From: Methylovulum miyakonense HT12
GTDB lineage: Bacteria; Pseudomonadota; Gammaproteobacteria; Methylococcales; Methylomonadaceae
Assembly (NCBI RefSeq): GCF_000384075.1
Contig: NZ_KB913025.1
Coordinates: 2,502,923 to 2,566,922 of the forward strand
Reading direction: 5' to 3'
DNA length: 64,000 bases
This document shows positions 18,425-25,007 of the stretch, one piece after another. The notes below the pieces were generated by a model, which saw only the letters and a list, made by a program, of their open reading frames with translations, was not told where the DNA came from and ran no database searches. Positions within the stretch are counted from its first letter, which is position 1, and every line of letters starts with the position of its first letter. The translations under genes were made by a program, and so were the position numbers.

Positions 18425-18484
18425 AAAAAAAAAGGCGTCTCGAAACCGAAGGTCAGAATGACCATTCGGTTTGTCGACGCCTTT
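18425..18484 (-). terminator. Leader terminator upstream of nrtA (attenuator)
   Basis: Read on the minus strand, the 5' arm (plus coordinates 18484 to 18465) and the 3' arm (18450 to 18431) pair over about 20 positions with two mismatches, around a short loop, followed by nine T residues (18433 to 18425). It lies in the nrtA 5' leader, 30 bp before the start codon, so transcription would stop here unless antitermination occurs. Confidence 0.9.
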
Positions 18485-18533
18485 GTCAAATACTCAACAG
18501 TGAGCTTAAGGTTTTGGTTCCGTCTTTAGAACC
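18474..18533 (-). promoter_or_regulatory. Two-hairpin ANTAR antitermination site (P1-P2) of the nitrate operon
   Basis: On the minus strand, P1 is GGTTCT-AAAGAC-GGAACC (plus 18533 to 18516) and P2 is TTGAC-AAAGGC-GTCGA (18489 to 18474). Both have six-base loops with A at position 1 and G at position 4, the recognised ANTAR-protein signature. P2 shares bases with the 5' arm of the leader terminator, so forming P2 would exclude the terminator. This is the architecture known for NasR/NasT- and EutV-controlled leaders. The likely reader is the ANTAR protein encoded at 36856-37425. Confidence 0.88.
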
Positions 18534-18547
18534 ACTGTGGAACTTAA

Positions 18548-18564
18548 AGCAGAAGTTGTGCCAG
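18548..18564 (-). promoter_or_regulatory. Sigma-54 (-24/-12) promoter of the nitrate operon
   Basis: Minus-strand CTGGCACAACTTCTGCT has the invariant GG and GC separated by exactly 10 bases, close to the TGGCAC-N5-TTGC consensus. The predicted start, about position 18537, lies only a few bases before hairpin P1, so the transcript would begin with the ANTAR site. This suggests nitrogen-status control through an NtrC-like activator. A clear NtrC-binding pair was not found upstream. Confidence 0.82.
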
Positions 18565-18816
18565 TATTTAGACCGTTTATTTGTTACTTGCTGGATATTA
18601 ATTAAAACAAGGTGTTACAGATAGTTATCGGATGGATATTAGGGTTGGCAAAATTGCCGGTAGTGATGGGAATGTGACATTAATGCTTCACTTACGTGCG
18701 GTTGCCACAATTTTTTGCACCAAATCTGAACTATTTGTTTCGGCAATCCAGCATACGGCAATGGCTAAGGCCATTGGGTTTTAGGGAAGATGTTTTAAAT
18801 CTTTGCCTGGTTGTGC

Positions 18817-19716
18817 TTAACCTTCAAAATCCTTCGCTGCCAACAGTAGCTCTTCAATAAAATGTTGGCTGTACAAGGGCAGGTAATTTTTCTTCAGGTA
18901 CGCGATTTTAGTGCTTGAACGGGGGATCAAGTGCGATAAGTCACGCGCAACCAAGTCTTGGTCTATCACCGGGTCATAGGCCATGCCCGCAATCAGGCCG
19001 ACTCCCAAGCCCATACGGACATAGGTTTTGATCACGTCGGTGTCTGCGGCGGCGAGGATAATATCCAATTCACAGCCTGATTGGTTAAAAGCCGTTTCAA
19101 TGTTTGAACGGCCAGTAAAACCAAAATTGTAGGTGAGTATCGGGTAAGCCGCCAGCCGTTCATAGCTGAGTTCGCCGTCACACAAGGGGTGGCCTTTGGG
19201 CATGACCACGCTGTGATGCCATTCGTAGCATTGCATGGTGACCAGGTCAAAATCGGCATCCACTTTTTCGGTGCAGATGGCGATGTCGGCTTTTTGCACA
19301 TGCAGCTGATGGATCAGCTGTTCAGGCGAGGCCTGCACCATGTAAATCCGCACCCCGGGGTATTTGAGCCGGAAGCGTTGGATGGGTTTGGGCAGGAAAT
19401 ATTTCGCCTGGGTGTGCGTGGTGGCGATGTGGATCGTGCCTTGGTTGCTGTCGAGGAAATCGGCGGCAATGGATTGGATGTTCAGCTTGGCCTGGCAGAT
19501 CGACGCCACTTCCGTCATCACCCGTTGCCCTAAGGGCGTCAACGCCACCAGCTTTTTGCCGCTGCGCTCGAACAGCGGCGAGCCCAATTCTTCCTCGAAC
19601 AGTTGCAATTGGCGGCTGACCGCCGATTGCACGACATGCATTTTCTCGGCGGCTTTGGACAGGTTCAGTTGGGTTTCCTGCAAAATCCGCAGCAGTTCAA
19701 TTTGGCTTAAATTCAT
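18817..19716 (-). CDS. LysR-family regulator, CysB/Cbl-like
   Basis: 299 residues from the ATG at 19716, where the helix-turn-helix domain starts (MNLSQIELLRILQETQLNLS ... SAVSRQLQLFEEELG). A longer frame adds 44 residues unlike the family. The CysB-type effector region IATTHTQAKYFLPKPIQRF is clear, along with ADIAICTE and GLGVGLIAGMAYDP. CysB proteins sense sulfur metabolites, and the related Cbl and NAC regulators tie sulfur or nitrogen supply to gene expression. The gene lies directly upstream of the nitrate operon on the same strand, with the sigma-54 promoter in between, and is divergent from the EAL-like gene. Its target is not shown by the sequence. Confidence 0.88.
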   Translation of the reverse strand: MNLSQIELLRILQETQLNLSKAAEKMHVVQSAVSRQLQLFEEELGSPLFERSGKKLVALTPLGQRVMTEVASICQAKLNIQSIAADFLDSNQGTIHIATTHTQAKYFLPKPIQRFRLKYPGVRIYMVQASPEQLIHQLHVQKADIAICTEKVDADFDLVTMQCYEWHHSVVMPKGHPLCDGELSYERLAAYPILTYNFGFTGRSNIETAFNQSGCELDIILAAADTDVIKTYVRMGLGVGLIAGMAYDPVIDQDLVARDLSHLIPRSSTKIAYLKKNYLPLYSQHFIEELLLAAKDFEG

Positions 19717-19913
19717 AATGCGTTTGTTTACCCTCTTTTCTGTGTAGTGGGGCGCCCAAATGTAAATATCAGTTATTTGGATAATTAAATCTAATAATAT
19801 CGCTTTATTAAAAATAATAACAGATTTAGGATGCGCCGATAAGGACAAAATATTTCAATGATGTGGCCTTTGGAAGGCGGGATGGTTTTTTACGAAAAAA
19901 CTAGAGGATAAAC

Positions 19914-20750
19914 ATGTCTTTACAGCACTTAGTGGAATACTTCAATGAGCGGTTCGAGCAAGAAGCTTCGGGCAGCCGGCTCGCTTTCCAAAATAATGGT
20001 TTCATCACAGGGAGTTTGGGTGGGGTAAATGTTGGCAGCCTGATTACGCCAGTGCGGCAAACCTTCAATTACCATACGATACCTGCTTATATTGCCCAAA
20101 TAGCGCTGATGGATCCCCAATTTATGCCCATCCAAGCCGTAGAAACCGGGCAGTTGCTGGCCGATGCCGATCGGCATAATGCCGAAGCTGCCTCCATCGT
20201 CAATCTCGACCGCTTATGCCGTATTGTGCATATCCTGAATTATTTAACGGCCACCCCAAGCAATCGTGTGTTGTTCCTAGACGTTGACCCCCGCCATATC
20301 CTTGGGGTTGACCGTAATCACGGGGTTTATTTTGAGGAAGCCATTTTGAAATGCGGGTTGGCGGTTAACAATATAGCCATTGCCATGGTCGTCAACGATT
20401 TTTATGCGCCCTACCATAACCAGATCATCCACGGTTTACGCAATTACCGCCAGCGCGGTTATCAGCTTGCTTTGAATATAGGCCTGCGTTACGGCACGAA
20501 AAATCTGCCGCAACTGATCACCGAATTGGCCCCTGATTATTTATGCATTAACGCCCCGGACGAACGTTACGCCGATAACATCATCGGTTTGAATTTGTTG
20601 AAAAATCTGGCCGAAATGGTAAATGGGAAGGCTTTCTTGCAACATATCGGGCGGCAGGCGCAGTTTGAATGGGCTGAAAAATTGGGCTTTGAGCTGGTGC
20701 ATGGTGAATACTGCGAGCAGTTGGCGGCGGATGCTTTACGTTGCGCATGA
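19914..20750 (+). CDS. Degenerate EAL-domain-like protein
   Basis: 278 residues without signal or membrane segment. The central and C-terminal parts follow the EAL phosphodiesterase pattern: RVLFLDVDPRHIL where EAL proteins have LxVNxSP, LRNYRQRGYQLALNIGLRYG where DDFGTG is expected, then PDYLCINAPDE. The EAL triad and the DDFG metal/catalytic residues are missing, so cyclic-di-GMP hydrolysis is unlikely. It may bind a ligand or act as a protein partner. It is divergent from the CysB-like regulator, with an AGAGGA site before its ATG. The assignment is by fold pattern only. Confidence 0.55.
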   Translation: MSLQHLVEYFNERFEQEASGSRLAFQNNGFITGSLGGVNVGSLITPVRQTFNYHTIPAYIAQIALMDPQFMPIQAVETGQLLADADRHNAEAASIVNLDRLCRIVHILNYLTATPSNRVLFLDVDPRHILGVDRNHGVYFEEAILKCGLAVNNIAIAMVVNDFYAPYHNQIIHGLRNYRQRGYQLALNIGLRYGTKNLPQLITELAPDYLCINAPDERYADNIIGLNLLKNLAEMVNGKAFLQHIGRQAQFEWAEKLGFELVHGEYCEQLAADALRCA

Positions 20751-21102
20751 TGCTTGGCTTGGCAGGGCATTCGAAGTTTTCTAAAATCAATCCCATCTAC
20801 ATTCGTTGATGGGTTCCCCGCTATTTTTCGGGATGTTCCGTCCCATCTTATTGCTGTGTGTGGCCCATCAGTGCCAACTGCCTAACAGATGACATGTCTT
20901 TGATCCGTCTTAAAAGAGGACATTGGGGTTAACCCTAAACCAGCAATAAGGTATGCTGTACGTCCAATAAACTGGGGCTATCAATATGGACGGGCATTTT
21001 TTAACCGAAGTTGAAATAAATCAGTCCAGATACTTTTTCGGTTTTAAAGTGGTGGGGACTGACGTTGTCAACACAAGAATTACAGCAATTACTGGCATTT
21101 GA
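20751..21102. other. Intergenic gap, no confident gene
   Basis: 352 bp between the EAL-like gene and the FAD oxidoreductase gene. A 38-codon frame (20986-21102) ends exactly where the oxidoreductase begins, but it has no recognisable feature. Short complementary runs near 20800-20850 (GATGGG/CCCATC) could act as a weak terminator. No promoter boxes were assigned. Confidence 0.4.
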
Positions 21103-22161
21103 ATGCACGTCGACTTCCTCATCATAGGCCAAGGCCTAGCCGGCAGCTTATTGGCTTGGGAACTAAGCCAACGTGGCGCGTCCATCCTGATCATCGACAA
21201 CGGCACAGAAAATGCCTCGCAAATCGCGGCGGGATTGGTTAACCCCATCACCGGAATGCGTTGGGTCAAATCATCCGACGTGGATATTCTGCTGCCCGCC
21301 GCCAAACGCTGTTACCAGCAACTCGCCGCTGTTTTCGGGCAAGCGTTTTACATCGAAAAACCGATGTTGCGGGCCATGCGTAGCGATGCGGAATTCCGCC
21401 AGGCGCAAAAACGGCGGCACGATGTGGCGTACCAGGCTTATCTGGATGAACCGCATTTACCTGGGGCACATCCTTATAATATCCCCATGCCTTACGGTTC
21501 GGTGCTGCAACAACAAACGGGCTATTTGCTGACGCGGGCCTTGCTCACGCGTCTGAAAGATTTTTTTATCGCCCGAAACAGCTACCGACTGGCGGATTTT
21601 CACCCCGAAGCCATAGAATTGGGTCCGTTATTACGCTGGCAAGATGTCACGCCCAAACGGATTATCTTTTGCGAAGGCTATCAGGCGATACACAACCCGT
21701 GGTTTTCCTGGCTGCCGTTCCAAGCCGCGAAAGGTGAAATCCTGACCTTAGCACATCAACAAACCTTGCCGGACGCTCTGTTAAATTACGGCAACTGGCT
21801 GATTCCGTTGGCCCGGCAACAAAGCCGCATCGGTGCAACCTTCAGCCATGACCCGCTGGATAATATCCCCACCGCTGCCGCGCGTACCCAATTGCTAAGC
21901 GGACTGGCGGCATTTTCCCCTGCCTTAGCACAAGCCGAAGTGACCGCCCACCACGCCAACGTCCGCCCTTGCACCTTGGATAAACAGCCGTTCTTGGGTT
22001 TCCATCCAACCCATCCGCCATTGGCGATTTTTAATGGTTTTGGGGCAAAAGGCAGTTTACAAATCCCGTGGTATAGCCAACGCTTCGCCGATACCTTATT
22101 GCACAACTCACCACCACCCGCTACTATCCAACGCCACTATGCCACGCATTTCCCTACCTAA
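21103..22161 (+). CDS. FAD-dependent oxidoreductase, DAO/MnmC-oxidase-like
   Basis: 352 residues. The N-terminal dinucleotide-binding fold reads DFLIIGQGLAGSLLAWELSQ with IIDNG at the end of the second strand, then SQIAAGLVNPITGMRW. The C-terminal end has ANVRPCTLDKQPFLGFHP and a second FAD contact NGFGAKGSLQIPW. This is the D-amino-acid-oxidase superfamily that includes the oxidase half of MnmC, ThiO and glycine oxidases. Its stop overlaps the next start by 23 bp, coupling it to an MnmM-type methyltransferase. That suggests it removes the carboxymethyl group of cmnm5U34 in tRNA. The role is inferred; the fold is clear. Confidence 0.75.
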   Translation: MHVDFLIIGQGLAGSLLAWELSQRGASILIIDNGTENASQIAAGLVNPITGMRWVKSSDVDILLPAAKRCYQQLAAVFGQAFYIEKPMLRAMRSDAEFRQAQKRRHDVAYQAYLDEPHLPGAHPYNIPMPYGSVLQQQTGYLLTRALLTRLKDFFIARNSYRLADFHPEAIELGPLLRWQDVTPKRIIFCEGYQAIHNPWFSWLPFQAAKGEILTLAHQQTLPDALLNYGNWLIPLARQQSRIGATFSHDPLDNIPTAAARTQLLSGLAAFSPALAQAEVTAHHANVRPCTLDKQPFLGFHPTHPPLAIFNGFGAKGSLQIPWYSQRFADTLLHNSPPPATIQRHYATHFPT

Positions 22162-22708
22162 GTTAGCCCACGAACGGTTAAGCGCGTATTTAAAAAAAGG
22201 TGACGTCGCCATTGACGCCACCGTCGGCAATGGTCACGACACCGCATTTTTACTGGCAAAAGTAGGTAAAAAAGGCCATGTCTACGGTTTTGACATCCAA
22301 GCCTCGGCTATCGAATCAACGCGCCAACACTGCGCCAACGCCGAAAACCTTACTTTAATACCCGATAGCCACGCCAAACTCGCCGACTACATCCCTGCCC
22401 AACAGATCGGTAAAATCAAAGCCTGCCTGTTTAATCTGGGCTATTTGCCAGGCGGCGACAAAGCCATCATCACCCAAACCAAATCGACTTTGCAGGCTTT
22501 GGATGCGGCGTGTGAAGTATTGATGGTCGGCGGCATCTTAACGGTGCTGGCTTATCCTGGCCATCCCGATGGCGACCAAGAAACCGCACAAGTTGCTAAA
22601 TGGTGCACGGGGCTGCCGCAAGAACAATTTAATTGCCGAGTGTTTGACAGCGATACGAAAAATCCAGCAGCTCCACGCTTGTGGTTGGTTGACAAGATTT
22701 GCGCTTAA
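22139..22708 (+). CDS. SAM-dependent methyltransferase of the MnmM/YtqB family
   Basis: 189 residues from the internal ATG at 22139, which matches the family start (PRISLPKLAHERLSAYL). Motif I is AIDATVGNGHDTAFLL. The SAM acidic loop is VYGFDIQASAIESTR, and the family hallmark NLGYLPGGDK is present, followed by GGILTVLAYPGHPDGDQE. YtqB proteins (MnmM) methylate nm5U34 to mnm5U34 in tRNA in Gram-positive bacteria. The 23-bp overlap with the FAD oxidoreductase gene strongly suggests a common pathway. Older annotations call this family rRNA methylase. Confidence 0.8.
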   Translation: MPRISLPKLAHERLSAYLKKGDVAIDATVGNGHDTAFLLAKVGKKGHVYGFDIQASAIESTRQHCANAENLTLIPDSHAKLADYIPAQQIGKIKACLFNLGYLPGGDKAIITQTKSTLQALDAACEVLMVGGILTVLAYPGHPDGDQETAQVAKWCTGLPQEQFNCRVFDSDTKNPAAPRLWLVDKICA

Positions 22709-22776
22709 TAAGAGGTGGTTGGGGCGCAAAACACATAAGCCCCAACAAACCCCGCTAAAATTGACCTACCCTCACT

Positions 22777-22809
22777 TTGGTATTACTATTTTTACAATAG
22801 TAATACCAA
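22777..22809. promoter_or_regulatory. Palindromic operator upstream of the vapBC-type module
   Basis: TTGGTATTACTA (22777-22788) and TAGTAATACCAA (22798-22809) form a perfect 12-bp inverted repeat around a 9-bp T-rich spacer. It ends 11 bp before the antitoxin ATG and touches the AAGGAG site, a position fitting autoregulation by the antitoxin-toxin complex. Confidence 0.75.
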
Positions 22810-22820
22810 GGAGACAGCCC

Positions 22821-23075
22821 ATGCACAAAATAACCAGCAAAAGGCAAGTGACATTGCCGCAAGCCGTTTGTCAGGCGATAAACCTACAACCCGGCGATTA
22901 TGTCGAAGTCTTCGCCCGTGACGGTGTGGCACATATCGTCAAGATGAAAACAGACAATCTTGCGGGCAAATTCAGCCACCTGCTCAAAGGCAATGACTTC
23001 CCGTCAGACGAAGACATCAGCACCGCCATCAAAAAACGCACCGCCAACAAATTCCTCAGCCATGATTGCAGTTGA
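22821..23075 (+). CDS. AbrB/MazE-type antitoxin (VapB-like)
   Basis: 84 residues, start ATG 22821 after a strong AAGGAG. The first half is a swapped-hairpin AbrB DNA-binding domain (KITSKRQVTLPQAVCQAINLQPGDYVEVF). The C-terminal tail (FPSDEDISTAIKKRTANKF) would wrap the toxin. It overlaps the PIN toxin gene by 14 bp. The perfect palindrome just upstream is the likely binding site. Confidence 0.87.
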   Translation: MHKITSKRQVTLPQAVCQAINLQPGDYVEVFARDGVAHIVKMKTDNLAGKFSHLLKGNDFPSDEDISTAIKKRTANKFLSHDCS

Positions 23076-23478
23076 CACCCATGTCTTGCTGCGCTTTTTA
23101 TTCCAGCCCATCGACACCAAAAATCCAGAGTGGCAAGTGGCGCGTGCCCAAGCCATCATCAATCAAGCCGATAAGGTATTTGTTTCTACTATTGTCATTG
23201 CCGAAATGGAATGGGTGTTGGAAAGCGTGTTTAGCTGCACCCGCCAAGAAATCCATACCGTGTTGCACGAACTGGCAAGCAACACTCAATTCCAATTTGA
23301 AGATTGGGCTGTGCTTAACTGTGCATTGTTGGATTATCAGGAATTTGCTTCAGTTGACCTGTCAGATTGCCTGATTGCAAGGGTGGCACAAAAAGCAGGC
23401 GCGACAACTTTGTTTACCTTTGAAAGCGAAAAAAAGTTGGGAGCTTTGCCGATTGTTACAAGTATTAAAAAGCCGTAG
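23062..23478 (+). CDS. PIN-domain toxin (VapC family)
   Basis: 138 residues from the ATG at 23062, chosen because MIAVDTHVLLRFLF is the canonical PIN start with the first catalytic aspartate. IAEMEWVLES supplies the conserved glutamate and VDLSDCLIARVAQKAG the later aspartate. The end FTFESEKKLGALPIVTSI matches VapC. PIN toxins are Mg-dependent RNases held inactive by the overlapping antitoxin. Confidence 0.9.
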   Translation: MIAVDTHVLLRFLFQPIDTKNPEWQVARAQAIINQADKVFVSTIVIAEMEWVLESVFSCTRQEIHTVLHELASNTQFQFEDWAVLNCALLDYQEFASVDLSDCLIARVAQKAGATTLFTFESEKKLGALPIVTSIKKP

Positions 23479-23565
23479 TCGGATTTGCTCTTGTAGCGAT
23501 AGTGCAATGCCCCTTGGTTATTGCGCCTTTGTGTCTTGACAATACTTATAAAAAACTTATATTTT

Positions 23566-23826
23566 ATGGCAAACACACTCACTTGGCAGCCTAAAGCCTT
23601 AAAACAGCTTGAAAAAATTAAAGATGCGGTCAAGCGCAAACGGATTTATAGCGAAGCCCAATCTTTAGCTGATTTCCCGAATTGCCCAAACGTTAAAAAA
23701 CTGGTCAATCACGACTACAGCTACCGTTTGCGGATTGGCGATTACCGTGTGTTTTTTGAATTTAATGGCGAAGTCCACATTGTCAGCATTGAAGAGGTAA
23801 AAAAACGAGATGAACGCACTTACTAA
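23566..23826 (+). CDS. RelE/ParE-superfamily toxin
   Basis: 86 residues. LTWQPKALKQLEKIKD, then KLVNHDYSYRLRIGDYRVFFEF and VHIVSIEEVKKRDE, give the RelE fold with its basic RLRxGDYRVxF strand and the terminal lysine/arginine-rich strand, consistent with ribosome-dependent mRNA cleavage. The ATG lacks a clear ribosome-binding site. TTGACA (23536-23541) with TATATT (23558-23563) lies so close that the start of transcription would fall near or inside the first codons. It overlaps the downstream antitoxin gene by 17 bp, with the toxin first. Confidence 0.85.
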   Translation: MANTLTWQPKALKQLEKIKDAVKRKRIYSEAQSLADFPNCPNVKKLVNHDYSYRLRIGDYRVFFEFNGEVHIVSIEEVKKRDERTY

Positions 23827-24142
23827 TTACCAAACCATCTTAGGCAGCGACGGCAAACCCGCCTTTGTCGTATTGCCCTATGCCGATTTTATCAAACTAC
23901 CTGGTGCGGTAGCATCGGGCACGATTCCTAACGCTGTAGTTGGCAGGCGTATCATGGATGAAGTCAGTATGCTACAAGCATGGCGCGAACACCTGATGCT
24001 GACGCAAACCGAAATGGCGGAACGCATGGGCATCAGCCAAGCCGGATACGCCCAAATAGAAGCCGCCAAACGCCCACGGAAAGCGACATTGCAAAAAGCT
24101 GCCGATGCGCTGGGGATTTCGTTGGAGCAGTTGGGGTATTGA
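23810..24142 (+). CDS. HTH (Xre-type) antitoxin
   Basis: 110 residues. The N-terminal half resembles a toxin-binding arm (FVVLPYADFIKLPG). The C-terminal half is an Xre helix-turn-helix (LQAWREHLMLTQTEMAERMG ... GYAQIEAAKRPRKATLQKAA). The arrangement toxin-then-HTH antitoxin with overlap is that of HigBA/RelE-Xre modules. Confidence 0.88.
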   Translation: MNALTNYQTILGSDGKPAFVVLPYADFIKLPGAVASGTIPNAVVGRRIMDEVSMLQAWREHLMLTQTEMAERMGISQAGYAQIEAAKRPRKATLQKAADALGISLEQLGY

Positions 24143-24260
24143 TTTGAAATATCCAACGTGCGGAGCAATGCCAGTTGGTTATTGAAAATTACGGGTTTAA
24201 CAATAGCCGATTATAATTAAAAAACAATAAATTTTGACCTAATGAAATATTGGAGGGTGT

Positions 24261-25007
24261 ATGGGCGGCAAGTCACGCATTGAATGGACTGAACAAACTT
24301 GGAATCCGACTTCGGGATGTAGCAAAATTTCTCCTGGCTGCAAGTTTTGTTATGCTGAAATAATGTCCACAAGACTCAAAGCAATGAAAACCAAAGGCTA
24401 TGAAAAGGGATTTGAGCTTACATTGCAGGATCATAGGCTAATGCAGCCCTTAAAAAGAAAAAAACCTACACTTTATTTTGTTAACTCAATGAGCGACTTG
24501 TTTCATGAAGCCATACCTGACAGCTACTTGGACGAAGTTTTCTCTATCATTAGACAAACACCACAACATACCTACCAAATCCTTTCCAAAAGATCAGAGC
24601 GGTTGCCCGATTATTTTTCCACCCGAAAGTGTCCGGTAAACGCTTGGCTGGGGGTTTCTGTTGAAGATCAAAAATACGGGCTGCCAAGAATAGCCCACTT
24701 GCGGCAAGTTAATACTCAAATTCGCTTTCTATCTATCGAACCTTTATTAGAAGACTTAGGTGAAATAGACTTGAAAGGCATCCATTGGGTTATTGTGGGC
24801 GGGGAATCTGGCCCTAAAGCTAGGCCAATGCAACAAGAATGGGTTGATAGAATCAGAGATCAATGTGAGTCCGCCAACATTGCTTTTTTCTTTAAGCAAT
24901 GGGGGGGCTGGGGTGCGGACGGAAAAAAACGCACGAAAAAAGATAATGGACGAGAATTACATGGACGGGTTTGGGATGAAATGCCTCTTTCAGAACAAGG
25001 TATCTAA
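24261..25007 (+). CDS. DUF5131 (phage Gp37/Gp68) three-cysteine protein
   Basis: 248 residues with a strong GGAGG before the ATG. The N-terminal signature IEWTEQTWNPTSGCSKISPG, CKFC gives C20-x6-C27-x2-C30, reminiscent of a radical-SAM iron-sulfur site, although the spacing is not the usual CxxxCxxC. Conserved blocks follow: FVNSMSDLFHE, QILSKRSERL, WLGVSVEDQ, RFLSIEPLLEDLG, VIVGGESGPKARPM, FFFKQWGGW. This family travels with TcmP, and here the stop codon overlaps the TcmP start (TAATG). Biochemical function is unknown. Codon use is AT-richer than in the flanking chromosome, and toxin-antitoxin modules lie on both sides, so acquisition is likely. Confidence 0.88.
   Translation: MGGKSRIEWTEQTWNPTSGCSKISPGCKFCYAEIMSTRLKAMKTKGYEKGFELTLQDHRLMQPLKRKKPTLYFVNSMSDLFHEAIPDSYLDEVFSIIRQTPQHTYQILSKRSERLPDYFSTRKCPVNAWLGVSVEDQKYGLPRIAHLRQVNTQIRFLSIEPLLEDLGEIDLKGIHWVIVGGESGPKARPMQQEWVDRIRDQCESANIAFFFKQWGGWGADGKKRTKKDNGRELHGRVWDEMPLSEQGI

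Noticed and set aside
18491-18506. Alternative P2 hairpin CTC-ACTGTT-GAG in the nitrate leader
   Set aside because: It also has A1 and G4 in a six-base loop, but the stem is short and it does not overlap the terminator, unlike the hairpin at 18474-18489.
20986-21102. 38-codon frame ending exactly at the FAD oxidoreductase start
   Set aside because: No ribosome-binding site, domain or membrane feature; the abutting stop could be chance.
23536-23563. TTGACA/TATATT promoter for a leaderless RelE-type transcript
   Set aside because: The predicted start of transcription falls a few bases inside the coding frame, so it was not listed as a feature.
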